A DNA stretch of 64,000 bases from Eutreptiella sp. 'Long Island Sound 2002' (Eukaryota; Euglenozoa; Euglenophyceae; Eutreptiales; Eutreptiaceae). The stretch is from assembly GCA_964036045.1 (NCBI GenBank), contig OZ038389.1:38945998-39009997 (forward strand). The letters run 5' to 3'. The position numbers and the translations under genes were made by a program. The notes under the pieces were generated by a model. It ran no database searches. It saw only the letters and a list, made by a program, of their open reading frames with translations, and had not been told where the DNA came from. Of this stretch, positions 1-12,400 are shown in pieces (position 1 is the stretch's first letter; every line of letters begins with the position of its first letter).

Positions 1-736
1 GACTGTACCCTAGTGGGCAAGCATGTGAGTAAGAAAAAGTCACTGCCATGTCTTTCTTGGAGGGCTTGATCCAGGCCAAGGCTCCCTCAAAACCCCTTTG
101 TTGATGCTAAGACTAACTTAAGTATTTTTATCTCTCTTTTGTAGCCTAAAGTACACTTTCTCAAAGTAACTAGGGTTGTAACCCTAGCCCCCCCGTGAAG
201 TTCACCCCTGCCACTCAACTGAGCGGAGGTACCTTCCTTCATGGAGGATATACCGAAAAAAAATAGGCATTTCATGCTTTAGGCCTTGGATGTTAAACCT
301 AGTGGTCTCCCACCCCAAGACCCCTATACTCAATTGTTTCTACCACTTATTGTGGTTCTACTTTTTAACTGTGTCTGAATTCAGTTGCTTGGCCAAGTCA
401 TTTTCTGTGTTGGCCTGACATCTATGCCCCACATTCCTAACCAGCATGATTTCACCCAAAAGAGTGCACATGAAGTGCCTGATGCTATCTTGGAGGCCAG
501 AGTCAGTCCAGCTTTCATATAAAATCTTTTGTATTATCCATTTGTGATTGGATCTTTGTGTTTATACCTGCTTTGTCTATCTGCAGCCCTTCTGTGTTAC
601 ACTGGATTTCAAAACTATTCATTGATTCGATCCACATCCTGTTCTTGCTCTACTTGCTGCTTTGGTTTGCGTATTCAACTTCAAAACCTGCAGGATTTCA
701 TCAAAATATCTAGGGCACTAGTAAATGACATCTTTC
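1..736 (+). repeat. RT-A 5' LTR, 3' portion
   Basis: This segment matches the RT-A 3' LTR at about 37,184-38,192 and 38,193-39,187. It begins with a tRNA-like A-box string that is also present at 37,184. Relative to that copy it lacks about 280 bp, between 'gcatgtg' and the 'agtgagaaaaagtc' motif. It ends gacatctttc immediately before a primer-binding site, which is why I place the LTR end at 736. No gene is present; short open frames here are incidental. Confidence 0.7.
518..525 (+). promoter_or_regulatory. TATA box of RT-A 5' LTR
   Basis: The string TATAAAAT lies about 210 bp upstream of the LTR end and is conserved at 37,976-37,983 in the 3' LTR. In the second tandem unit near 38,965 it is degraded (tacaaaaat). 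The position is right for an LTR promoter giving a short R-U5. Confidence 0.5.
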
Positions 737-748
737 CGGTAGCAGAGA
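737..748 (+). other. RT-A primer-binding site
   Basis: cGGTAGCAGAGA follows the LTR end directly. The core GGTAGCAGAG is the complement of an initiator tRNA-Met 3' end of the type ending CUCUGCUACCA. The same core follows the LTR in RT-C (22,951) and in RT-D (minus, 39,998-39,988). The first base differs from the expected T. Confidence 0.6.
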
Positions 749-786
749 CAGTCCCTTGTGACCTTTGGAACCCACCCTGAGAAGAA

Positions 787-3024
787 GTGCAGCACACAAA
801 GCTCAACAACAAGTTCATCATGTCCACGCCAAGCGTCAGGACCTGGCCCATAAGAACTGTCCAAGTACAAATGGGCAGCATGGCCCACCCTATGAGTGAA
901 CCACCTTACCGAGCTCAACAACTCAGCGTCGCATCTGCGTCCCAAGGAGATCCAGATCGCAGAAGGGCGGAAGAAAATACAATCCTTACCACCGAGGCCT
1001 TAGCGGCCCACGTTGGAGACAGCCCTCATCATCTCCACAGGTGCGTAGCAGCCTCAGTCTCCCGATCCGCCTGTCCGGCATCATCCTCAACAGCAATTTG
1101 AGGCCCTGAGGAATACGAGGAACTGAGGAAGAAAACGGATGAATACATCCTCCATGAGGAGTACTACAAATCCATTCGTGGAGAAGATGGGGAGGAGCCA
1201 TTGGCAGTACACGGATCCAGACCACGTACAGACCTAGGGTCCTACACGCACTCTGGCCCGCCGTCCGACAGAGCCGAGACAGCATCCCTGCCAAGACGAC
1301 CGTGACCCGAGTATCCAATGGCATGTTGTCCAACCCCAAGGGCTCCCGAAGTAGGCCCGACTCGAGTTGAGGGACAACATCATCCAAGGCCAACCTACGG
1401 TGCCCCGGATCATACGGCCGAACTGCTGGCCAAACTTCTGTCTGGATCAGAAGATCCAGATGTGACGGCCCTATCGGAGGCCATTAAGGCGAAACTGGGT
1501 ATTGCAGAACCCTTACCCAAGCCAGAGTTGTCCTCCCCCTCCCCCGGACTGAGTACCCTGGCCGAAGATCTTAAGAGATCAAGGGTCTCAAGGCTGTTGC
1601 CTAAGGTCACCTGCCCAAGCCCCTTTCACCCCCGTGCCAGGACAGTGCCCATGGTTGAACTACAGGATGTGCCTGTGACAGAGACTGAGAAAAGAGGGCG
1701 GTCAGCCCTGGCACCTCTTGCTGGCGTATCACCTTCTGGCCTAACTCCGGGGGGTGGGAAGACGGGCAGACCTATTGCCCAGGAGAACATCCAGCTGGAA
1801 CTACCGGAGTTCGACCCAGAAAATCTGCCCAAATGGGCAGAAGAATTTGCTGAGTTTCTTTTGCTGACCGGCCAATCCCATGTGGATGTGGCCACCAAAT
1901 GCTCCTTGCTGAAACGCTCCTGCAAAAGGAAATTTTTGCAAAAACAGGTGAAACAGATTGTGAAAACCTGTTACACCTGGGCAGAGGTACTCCAGAGGTT
2001 GGAGAAAATGTTCCCAGTCTATGAGACTGACCTCAGTGTGCACACACAGATAGAGGAGTTACCTATGCTCCCTGAGTTTCCATCCGCTGCGCGAATCTCT
2101 GAATACGTGTGCGACTTGGAGTATCTGTTTTCGCGGATGAACGTGGGCTCCTACAGAGCCACTGAACCCCACCTGTGGCTCATGAGTAAGATCCCCCAAC
2201 GTACGTGGGATCATTGCCGCTCTACCTCTGAGAGGAAGAGTCGGACCCACTCGTACGATGAACTGGTGGACCCCCTGATTGAGCTAGCTCTTGAGAGGGA
2301 GAATGACTCCCACATGGAGAAATTCCTCAAGAAGCACTTGGGTCGAGGGGGTAACCCGACCCCCGAACGTGGCGAGGGGAAAGGGCCTGAAAATCCCACT
2401 AACGCCAACCAGGGTGGTGGTAAGGGAAGGGGTAACCTACGTGCCATGAATGAGGTTAAACCTGAGGCAGGCACACCCCCTTTGTTCTACTGCAAACCTG
2501 TCAATGACAAGGGGGGGCCTTGTCATGCCCCTGGCTGCGATCAACGCAGTAGCTGTATGCTGCAGATGAAACGACAGCAGCATACCAAGGATGGGAAACC
2601 CTTGACCCATCAGGATCATTTCAGGTGTACCATCACCTGTGGCTATTGTGGCAAACGTCGTCACTACGAAGACGAATGTCACATAAAGAAACGCGAGAGT
2701 GATAAACTCAAGCGTCAGGAGGCCGAACACAAGAAGACCCAAACACCCACCAAAAACCCCCAGAATGGGGATAAAGCCGGTAAAGGAGGTGGCAAGGGGG
2801 GTGGCAAAAATGGACCCCCTAACCCCAGGAGGCGCTCATCAGCGCCCGTTGGTACACCCTCTCCTGCTGCTACACCCCCTCCTGCCGCAGGTGATCCCAA
2901 GAAGCGCCCCCAGGGGGATAACGCTACCCGTGAGGGAAATAACTCCAAGAAGAAGCGCTTGGCCTGGATGGCCAGGTCCCTCATAGCTGCAGGGGTGGAT
3001 GTCAAGTTCCCTGATGAGGAGTAG
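787..3024 (+). pseudogene. gag: RT-A gag polyprotein, broken by two TGA codons
   Basis: Structural Gag of a Ty3/gypsy element. One reading frame (frame 1) runs from about 787 (possible start codons at 787 and 820) to a TAG at 3022, interrupted only by TGA at 1099 and 1303; the latter sits where CGA would fit. The best intact stretch starts at the ATG at 1318 (568 aa). Visible parts are a capsid-like region (about 1,795-2,340), a basic Gly-rich tail, and a zinc knuckle CX2CX4HX4C at about 2,638-2,679, preceded by more Cys and His residues. The C-terminus is Lys/Pro/Gly rich. Gag and pol share a frame with only the TAG between them. Confidence 0.75.
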
Positions 3025-5999
3025 GGGGGCGGCTCCGAAGAGGAGGACTTGGTTTTCTGGATCCTCGTGAAAATCGAGGTTCAAGTTTTTCGAGCGGTGC
3101 TTGACACCGGTGCAACACTTTCCATAGTGGCCCGGCGCCTGCTAAAGACTTTCAAGAAAACTAAGACTGTCGCCATAAGAGTAGGGGATGGGCGTACCAT
3201 CCATTCCTTGGGGGGGGTCGATGTGACTTTATGCCTGGGCGACGAAACCGTGACCCAACACTGCAGAGTGCTGGACACCGACGACTTTGACATCGTCATT
3301 GGTACAGACTTCCTACGAAGAAACCCCGAGGTAAAAATGCTGTCTCTCCAGCGCCCCTATTCTTTGCACTGCGACTTTGGCAGTGGGCTGTTCTCCGTAC
3401 CTTTGGAGCTGTCAGGACGAGAAGAGTCTGGGTTGAGCTACGCATCCAAGACTAACTATCGTACTGAAAACTACCACTTGGCCCGTCACGTTCTTGAAAA
3501 TGGACTGGCGGCCCTTCAGGTAAACCTGGATGAGATCCAGGTGGAATTGTTTGCGAGCCAACAACAGCACATCATGCAGTTGTACTGCTCGAAACAATTG
3601 AACAATGCTTTCCGTTTCTTCTGGAAAGCAATGGGCCTAGCGTATGCTAACCCTCCCTTCTCCCTGCTCGCGAAGGTTCTAACCAAAATTGCTTATGAGG
3701 GAGGAAGGGTTGTCATGTGCACCCCTGACTGGGGCTGCTCTGGTGAACATGCTTACTGGCGCCGTATGCTAGATGGAATGACCGTGGGAAGAGTGCAACT
3801 CCCCGACGGCCCCATCTATGTGCCTGAGGACTCAGACACAGCTATGCAGGCCCCTGAGTGGGCCAGTTTCCTGTCTATCGTCGATGGATCACTCAATCCT
3901 GTACCCCTGTGTGACCTAGACCAGGTGCTACTGAAAGAGGTCATGGCCGAAAATCGGGGCCTGGCCCTTTCTGATCTCAAAAATCGATCTCCTGAGCACC
4001 TATCCGCCACACTTACAGGGTGTGAGTCTCCCGATGACTATCTGGAACCTGCAACTGTAAAGGAGGATGCTGACGACCAGCTGTCTGAGATCGCCAGCAC
4101 TATCCCTCCTGTTGATCCCAGCTGTATTGACCTAGAACACAGTGCCTTCCTAGCCCAGCTGTTGCTAGAGGAGGTAGATCTAGAGTCAACCCCTGAGCCC
4201 GCTTCCCCTGTGGGGAAGCCAGTGCTACACATGCAGCCTATGCACACTGGTGAACCCGTGGCCGGGAGTGCTGATGCTCTGGCGCGAGCTGCTGCTAATA
4301 ACATGCCATTGTCTGAGCATGACACTCAGGAACTCCGGCGGCTGTTGTACCTGAAGGCCGAAGGTATTGAGCGCCAAGAGCGGCTGCAATACCTCAGACA
4401 GACCTGCAAAATCCTCCATCTGGTCTCAGGAGGACGATGATTCCTATACGCTGCCTGATCCTGAGATACCGCTAGTGTATTCTCTGCACTATGGGCAGCA
4501 ATGTCCCCCTGAGTGGGACGAGGGTTCTGTGCCTGCCAAAACTGCTGATCGGCAGAAAGAGAAAGAACATGGAAAGAGCAACCTCCATGCTGAGGGGGAT
4601 TTCCTGCAGAAACTCGAGAGTCTTAACCTTGACGCCCGACTGAAGAAACTGCTGATAACCTATGAGGAGGTGTTCGGTGCCTTGCCGCCTCCCCTCTCTT
4701 GTAAAAAACCGGTCCAGATGGACCTAAAACTGGAACCTGAATTTGAAAAGACGCGAGTGAGACGTCGTCCCTATCCCGCTCCACAGGAACAGGTTGAAGA
4801 AATCGAGCGCCAGATCCAGGAATGTATTGATGCTGGCCTCGTTGAAGAATATAAGAAGGGGGACTACCCCCATCACTGCAGTGCCTGTTTCCTGGTTGCC
4901 AAACCAGGGTCGACTGCCCTACGAATGGTTGTTGACTATGGTGAGGTCAACAAGAAAACCCAGAACCACTCAGGGAGTATTCCTAACATGGAAAATACCC
5001 TGGAGCGTATTGCCAAATGCAGGTACAAGACCAAAATGGACAAACACTCTGGTTTCTGGCAGGTGGACCCAACTGCCGCAGCTCAGGAGCTGCTGGGTTT
5101 TAAAACCCCTAAGGGCCGTGTCTTTAAGTGGAAGGTTATGCCTTTGGGGGCGGCTAATGCCCCGGCGCTCTTCCAGGAGGTAATGAACAAAATTTTGTAC
5201 ATACTGAGGCGCAGGCCTCTAGTACAAGAGTTGATTTCTCGGGGTGCAGAAATAGAGGCTCACATCGACGACGTGAGTTTGGGTACTAATACCCAAGAGG
5301 ACCATGTCCTTCTCCTCCGTGAATTTTTCATTCCTTGTCAAGAAAACCATCTCCGAATCAAACTCGAAAAATGTGAGTTTATGAAAGAGGAGATAGAATA
5401 TTTGGGTTTCGACGTGTGGTATGGTTGGTGGAAACCAGCCGCGTCTAAGATGCAGCCCCTACAGGACATGCAGATTCGCGATGACCCTAAGAAGGGTCTA
5501 CACGACGTGAGGAGTTTTGTGGGCGCCTGAAATTTCTATCGGCGTCACATCCACAATTTTACTTACTCCTCTGCCCCCCTCACTGACCTAATCAAGAAAA
5601 CTACTCCCTGGAGGTGGACCGCCAGAGAGGAAGAGTGTTTCCAGGAGTTGAAGAAGAAGATTGCCTCCTGCAACTGCCTGGGAGTGGCGACTGGTGCCAC
5701 TGGGACACTGAATTGGAAATGGAACCAAGCGCGTTTCCAATTACAGCACCTATGACAAGGAACTCCTGGCCGGTAATTTGGTGCTTTCGTCACAATCCCG
5801 ACTCCTGGGATCTAACCCTATTGTCTGGCTGTGTGATCAGGCCCCTGTGAAGTCTTTCCAGAAGGGCCCGCCACCAGAGAAAGCTAAGCTAAAGCGGTGG
5901 TGGACTTACCTGAGCCAGTTCAGGCTGAGAGTGCATCATGTCCCCGGAATAAAGAATGAACTGTCTGACTATATATCGCGCAACAACTTCGATGGAGCA
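3025..5999 (+). pseudogene. pol: RT-A pol: protease, methyltransferase-like domain, reverse transcriptase, RNase H
   Basis: The domain order is readable. An aspartic protease with DTGA (about 3,100) and a flap-like VIGTDF stretch is followed by a DIRS/phage-Dam-like domain at about 3,523-3,834 with an intact NPPF motif (3,649-3,660). Reverse transcriptase spans about 4,640-5,530 with HIDD as the catalytic YxDD equivalent (about 5,258), then RNase H with a YDKELLA motif (about 5,740). Defects are a frame change near 4,370-4,440, an in-frame TGA at 5,528 in the conserved G-x-C-N-[FY]-Y-R block, and another frame change near 5,750. The end is cut by RT-B at 6,001, right after the RNase H tail. 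Confidence 0.8.
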
Positions 6000-6000
6000 C

Positions 6001-9000
6001 CTAAGCGGTACCCAGAACCTATGGCCCATGGCCCGGAGGCCTGTGAGCCGTCACACCCGTGCGAAAGCCGTTGACACCGGCTGGCAGCGGGATATCCCTG
6101 TTCTCTAACCCGCGAAATCTGGAATCCAATTTCTAACCAATAAATCGATGTAGAATTACCATAATTTTATTGTCTTAGGCGATTTTCGGTCGGAAATCGG
6201 TGGAATACCCGATTTCTACCGCAATTTCTAATTGTCGTGAAATCGCCGCCTGTTGTCGCCTGTTCGCGCGCTTTCGTCGCTTCACCATGGCGAGTTTTGT
6301 GAGGGATTTTTCTCGAGTACCTTTGAGGTTCTAAGAGAACTTAAGAGCTGAATCTAAAGGGTTTTTAATGTACTTTCATCTGGTGTGTTCACCAGAATTT
6401 TTCGCCGTTGCGTCTTCGAGAAAATCAGCGCGCAAGCTTTTCCGTCAATCGCTCGAACTCATGGTTCTCAAGTACCATGAGTTCGGACAGAACCCTACAT
6501 TCCCCCCCTATGCCTTTCATCCATGCCCCTTTCACGTGGGCATATTACTTTGTATAGGGAAGCGGGCAATAGGGATGTTTTAGGCGGCCTATGGGTTTCG
6601 CAAACCCAGGTCGTGTGCGTGCGCAAACGCTAACTTTGTGGCCTTGTGAGCATGAACGTTAATAACCGAACACAATGCTCACAAGACCAAAGGCCCTGGG
6701 CCATTTTCGTTCTTCCAGCCAACTCAACGATGGCTTCACGCAATTCAATGCGTACCAAAACTCCATTTTCGAAAGGGGGCAAGTTTTGGTCGAAAATTAG
6801 GCCAAAATGGCCAAACCCCCGAGGCTCGTACTCGAAGCCTATGGGGAGTTGAGCCTCGAACCAAAGCAATATGTAAAGTAGAGACCACGAAGGACATCGT
6901 GGATGGCTTGGTTGATTTTTGCAACCTTGTCTTCTATTTTCTCTAATTTCGCCTTGTGAGCACGTGTGCCATACTGCCTCTTTGCACACGCGCTCATATG
7001 CAAGCACTAATGACACGAGTGGGCGGAGACAATCTAACCATAGTGGGCATATTTGAAGGCACCTACTATGGGCCTACTCCAAGAATGTTTACTCATATTT
7101 TTGCTCCTCAAGGTCCCAAAGATATGTTCATGCCAATATCGCCGATATATGCACTTTTTCCCATAAATAGTGTGCTTCAAGGATTGAGGTGTTAAAAATG
7201 TTTCCATTATGCTTTGAACCTCAACCCTTGTTGCAAAAGGGAAGCAAAGCCTCGGTTTGCATCCATGCAAAAGCCCGAGGCTCCTTTCTCTTGTGATACG
7301 GAGATACGACTTTTCGAGTGACCGCTTTTGGGTGATTTTTGGCCGTTTTGTCCAGAATGGCCACAAACCCCTTCTCCCCGTGATTTTGCCCCCGAGGTTG
7401 CGTGCGCCACTTGACCAAGGGTAAGGGTAATTCGGAGAGGGCACATAAACTTGCATCGAATGGGGTGTTTCCCCATGTGGCCTCTCCTCTCGAAGGGAGA
7501 GTTGTGAGTCACCCAATTGGGGGTATGTTGCCATTCTGCCCCATTTGTGTGTCATTTTCCCTCCAATGGGGAAAATAGCTAGAGGCGACCATGAGGGTTG
7601 GCAAGCGGCATATATTGGGACCCAAGTCTCATATGTCTATAGCATCTCTGATTGAAACAATCCTCGCCGTGGCCATGGAGATATGGAATCATGAGTGCGG
7701 GCCATTTTGGCCAAACTTCGCTGTTTTTGCCATTGTATGCCATATTGGAACTACCATATCTCCATGGGGGAGGGGATCTAGCCAGGAAGGAGTGGCGAAG
7801 GTTGTAGCATATGACCAAGGGCTGACTGCCATTGAGTTTCGTATTTGCTCCTCTGGCTCATCGGGAGTGATTCAACTTTTGGTGCGATCCATGATCTCCC
7901 CCGTTGCACCGCATGCTGCTTTCTGCCCCATCCGCGTGTTCATCCCCTCGATAAACAGCAAGCAGTCAGTGTGACAGCAAGCCATAACCCAGGGCATGGG
8001 ACCAAAGGGGATATCAAGGGTTGTGAATCAAGGCTTGGCGCGTCAATATCGCCAAGGTTTCCTACCCTGGACGGTCGCCCGAGACGGCCGATTTTGCCAT
8101 TTTGGCATTTGTGGACCCAGTTTGGATCATCACCACGCCGAGGGCCATGGAGATCCTTGAGCGCCAAGTACATGTGGGTCTCTGTCAGACTCCCAGTGAA
8201 TGGCATATGGAATGGCGGATCCGGTCTCCAAGCCGGCGTGGAGATATACCATTGGGGGGACCCCCGATTTTGGCTCATTTTGAGCAGCCAAAATGACCCC
8301 CTTTTGGGACCCCAATTTCAGCCCCCCGTGTGGTCAATTGGCGGCCCCATATCTCTATGCCCACGGGGAGCCCGGACCTAATTTCAAGTTGTGCACTCAG
8401 ATAAGGGTCCTAGGTCCTGCCTCCCATCCTGTGGGCCATTGGCCTTGCCCTGGGAATGACGCCAATTTTGGTGGTTTTGGCATCATGACCCCACTTGATA
8501 AACCCGTGGTGCCCCGATGCTGGGATCTCAGAGGGAACCAGGTTGGGTGAGGGCTCCAGGAAGTTCGTACTTTAAGAGCATAGAGTCAGTTGCCTCGTCC
8601 CTACCACTGGATGGTCCAGACCAGGGGTCAGTTTTGGAGTCTTCGGAGCTAATATCAGTTTGGGCTGAAACAGCCCATTTTCAGCTACCAACTCCTGAGG
8701 GATAATGGCGGGGCCTTCTCTCCGGTTCAGAGGGGAGTTAGGACCTGCCAATGAGAGAGCATGGGGGGCCACTGTCAGTTGGACTTGGAGCCCCTTGGTT
8801 CCCAGGAACTGGCCTGTGGCTGGGCGGGACACCCTCCCCCATTGGCAGGGTTTCAGGGTCCTGACTGAGTAGGGCATGGGTTGTGTTTGAGCCCCCGCCC
8901 CTGCCAGCCACTGAGAGAAACGGACCTTGGATTGGGATATGAGTTGGGATTGAGTGTCTATTGTCCTGTGATGCCCTTACCCCAGTCCAGTCTTAACCCC

Positions 9001-9192
9001 ATGTGTACATATCCTGATGTGTTGCTGTACATACTTTTGTTCCCTTGTTTCAGAGTGGCAAGGATCCTGCAACGCTTTGTCACATGACACGAGCATGAGG
9101 ATGCCCTTGTGAGCGCAGTGCTCTGCCTGCCTGCTTGCTTGTGCGTGTCCGCCGCAGCGTCCCGTGGCCAGGCCCCCCAAGGGAACGCGTCA
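6001..9192 (+). repeat. RT-B 5' LTR (3.2 kb)
   Basis: It matches 20,251-22,469 joined to 32,721-33,789 over its whole length, with scattered substitutions. The second copy has about 70 extra bases near 20,885-20,950. No credible protein-coding gene is present; the short open frames are not shared with known families. The last 1.1 kb is also shared with the LTR at 61,725. Confidence 0.85.
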
Positions 9193-9436
9193 AAAGCGTT
9201 TCACCGCCGCGGGGTTACCCATCCCTCGCGTGCCACTCGGGGCCACCTGAACCCCGAGCACCACGGGCTTCGCAGCGCCGCCCGGCAACAGCGCCCAGTC
9301 CGTGAAGGAGGTGTAGCGATGGGAACTCCGACATCAGCGAGTTCCTTCGGCCAACCAGCACCGGCCGCACTCCCAGCTGCATCAACCGCCTCAACAGCCA
9401 CCCGCAAGACCGGTCCATCGAGAGGAAGGAGCACCG
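9193..9436 (+). other. RT-B leader between LTR and gag; no tRNA primer site recognised
   Basis: Right after the LTR end the sequence reads AAAAGCGTTTCACCGCCG, which lacks the usual TGG start and does not match the primer site of the neighbouring elements. AACGC and GCGTT form a short inverted repeat across the LTR junction. An open frame that starts in the LTR at 9,109 crosses this region but is in a different frame from the Gag core. Confidence 0.4.
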
Positions 9437-12400
9437 ATGGTGAACTGGCAGGAGGCGGGCAAGACGTGGCCGCTGCCCCACCCCCATGCGGTGCGCCTAC
9501 TGCGTGGGTTGGTGTTGGGGCAGCACTACCGCCACAGCAATCCCCAGTGCGAAGGCGGCATGCCCGGGAGCTTCGAGCTCCGCGAGGACATGGGCGCCGA
9601 CCGCCTGCAGGCAGTGGAAGACTGGCTGCGGGTGGAAGGATACGCGCACCGCTTCCGCCAGAAGCGCTGGAGGGTCTGGACCCGGCCGGACAGACCCGGC
9701 AAAGGGCTGCGCCCTGACGGGATTGAGGAGGACGAGAACCCCAACGAGTACCAGTCGGGCGCCACGATCAACGTCTCCATGTGCGACATGATCGAAAGGA
9801 AGTTCCCGAAGCCGGGGAACGAGCGCACGCTGCCGGGCAGCAGCAGCAGCGCGTCTCCTGGGAAGGAGAAGCGGTCCGCCGGGGACAAGAAGCGGGACAG
9901 GAAATGGCGGGAGTACCAGGAGTCCCTGGCCGCCGAAGCCGCCCAAGCCGCCAAGGGCGGAACCCCAGCCCCCAGCCCCCAACGGGCCAGTGGCGGTCAC
10001 CACCCCGACCACACCACCCTTGGCGACTTCCTCGAAGTCGCCAAGAAGGCCAAGGCCAAGCCCCGTCCGCTGCACCTGAGGAAGTCAGGCCCCAGCGGCG
10101 ACGTGGAGTCGGCGCACCGTGGTAGGATGCCGGACGACCAGGCCAGCTCCAGCAGCAGCGTCGCCCCCAACCAAAGGGACGTGGCCCGCGCCTGCGAGCG
10201 CGCCTGTGGGGTGCCCTGCAACCTTCCGGTTGCCCGGCAACGGGCCACGCAGCAGAACGCTGCCGTGGAGGGCGCCGTCGGCATCGCCCAGGAGGAGGCC
10301 ACAGATTGGGGCAGTGGCATGGCCTTTCACGCCTCGACCGTGGCGGCCATTGCGGCCGGACTCACGGCTGCAGCCGCCAAGGAGGCAGCGCCTGCCCGGG
10401 TCAGGGGTGAGGTGGCGGCAGCCGCCCAGGAAGCCCGCCTGGCCCAGGAAGCCATTGTCCGTAAGGAGCCCGAGGTGAAAGCGCTGGAAGAGGAGCTTGC
10501 CCAAGAGAGGGCAAAGAAGGAGGCGGAAGAAAAGGGCCCACGCCCAAGCAACGGCCAAGGCCCAAGCGGACGCCGCCAGGAAGGACGCCATCGAGGCCGC
10601 GCGACGGAAGGGCGCTGAGGAGAGGGCCAAGACGGAGGCGGAGCTGGCAGCGTTGGAAGCTGAGAAGCCTCGGCTGCAGCGGGCTCGGGAAGCCGAGACT
10701 GTCCGTGCCCGGGAGGAGGCGGAAAGGCGAGCTACCGCAGCCATGGCCGCCGCAATGGAGGAGGCGGAAGCCAAGCTCCAGCGCGAGACTCCCCCGGGAG
10801 GATTCCGAGTGGAGACCCTTCGAAGGCTCTTCGAAGGGGACGCCTCCTCCAAGATGACGCTGGATCTGGAGGAGGTGGACACGGGCAGCAGTGGGGACAG
10901 TGGCCCCGCCGCCTACCGACGAAGGAGGGGTAAGGGGAAAACCCCCGAGAGGTCACGGAGGCCAGCGGGCGGACACCCCCACGACTCCGACCCCTTCTTC
11001 ACCGCCAGCGACGGGGATGGACAAGACCGCCGACATCGCCGAGGAGTGGCTGGCGGAGGAGGCAGAGACGTCCCCATGGAGCCGGAGGGTGAGGGTGAGG
11101 ATCTCCCTCCTCCCTACCAGAGTTTGGAGTCTTCGGCGTGCGAGACCGAGACGACCAGGTGGGGCGACATGGACAAGGATGATGACATGGACTTCGACTA
11201 CACGGAGAAGCCCCCATCCTCGGACCCTCCGAGGGGACCCGGCGGAGGCCCACCAGGACCCCCTGGCAGAGGACCATCAGGACCCCCTGGAGGACGCCCA
11301 CCAAGTGGACTCCCACGAGGCGGACCTCCGCGCGGGGGAGGACCCCCTGGACCAGGCGGGCCTGGCAGAGGCCCTCCTGGAGGACCCCCTGGGGACCCCG
11401 ACGACCCACAAGGGAATGGTGACCCGGATGCCACCTGGCGGTGGATTGTCCACCTCCGCAGGAGGGTCCAGTCCCTCAAGCGCGAGGTAGACACGGGCAA
11501 GGGCGAGATGATCCGCACCGCCAGGGTCGCCGCGGGCGCACAGAAGGAGCTCGACATCGCCAGGACGGAGATGGTCAAGATCGCCAAGGTCGCCACCGCC
11601 GCCTAGAGGGAGCTGGACATCGCCAGGGGCGAGACCAGGCTGCTGAACAAGGTCATCAACGGCCTGCAGCAGAGGTTGGACAAGATGGAAGGCCGTGGGA
11701 GCGTCGGCAGCGACAACGCACCCCAGGAGTCTGGCCCGTCGGACGACGGCTGGGGACCTGGACCAGGTCCAGGCAGAGCCCACGCCCCCGGCGGAGCCCC
11801 CAGGAGTCGCACCAGCGCCAGTGCCCCCTCTCTCAGCGCCCCCTCTCATCACAGCGCGGGCCCCCGTCATGAGCGCGTGCCGCCCGGCAGTGGCAGTGAG
11901 GAGTGGCGTGATGAGTGGCTCAGTGCGGAGTACCACAACCGCCGTGCTCCACCGCGGACACCGGTACGCCCCCGACGCCCTGCACCAGCCCAGGAGCCAA
12001 TCCCAATGGCTGGCAGACGTTATGGTGGACTCAAAGATGGGGTCCCCGGAGGGGACGTGGAGTGGGATGTCGGCGGAGGCGAGGAAGACCTGGAGGATTT
12101 CGGCATTACCCTGCTGCGTGGTGTACGACGGGAGGCCGCTGAACGCAGCCGCTGGCGCCATGATGAGGAGGCATACATGGAGGGAGTACGGCGTGAACAT
12201 CTAGGTTCAGCGTACATGGAGGAACCACGGTGTAGCCACATGGATACCTTGGAGGAGATGGAAGTGGCGGCCGTGGGAGTCCGTGGGGGACGCCGATGGG
12301 AACCTCGGTTGACCTCGCGGCCGGCGTTCATGGTCTCTAAGGCCGCGGATGCCGCTGTTTGGGAAGACCTGAAGGACATCAAGCCCCCCACGTACGATGG

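Noticed and set aside
7034-7555. A 173-codon minus-strand open frame repeated at 21,354-21,875
   Set aside because: It is kept only because both copies are LTRs of the same element. Multiple overlapping frames are equally open and no domain is seen.
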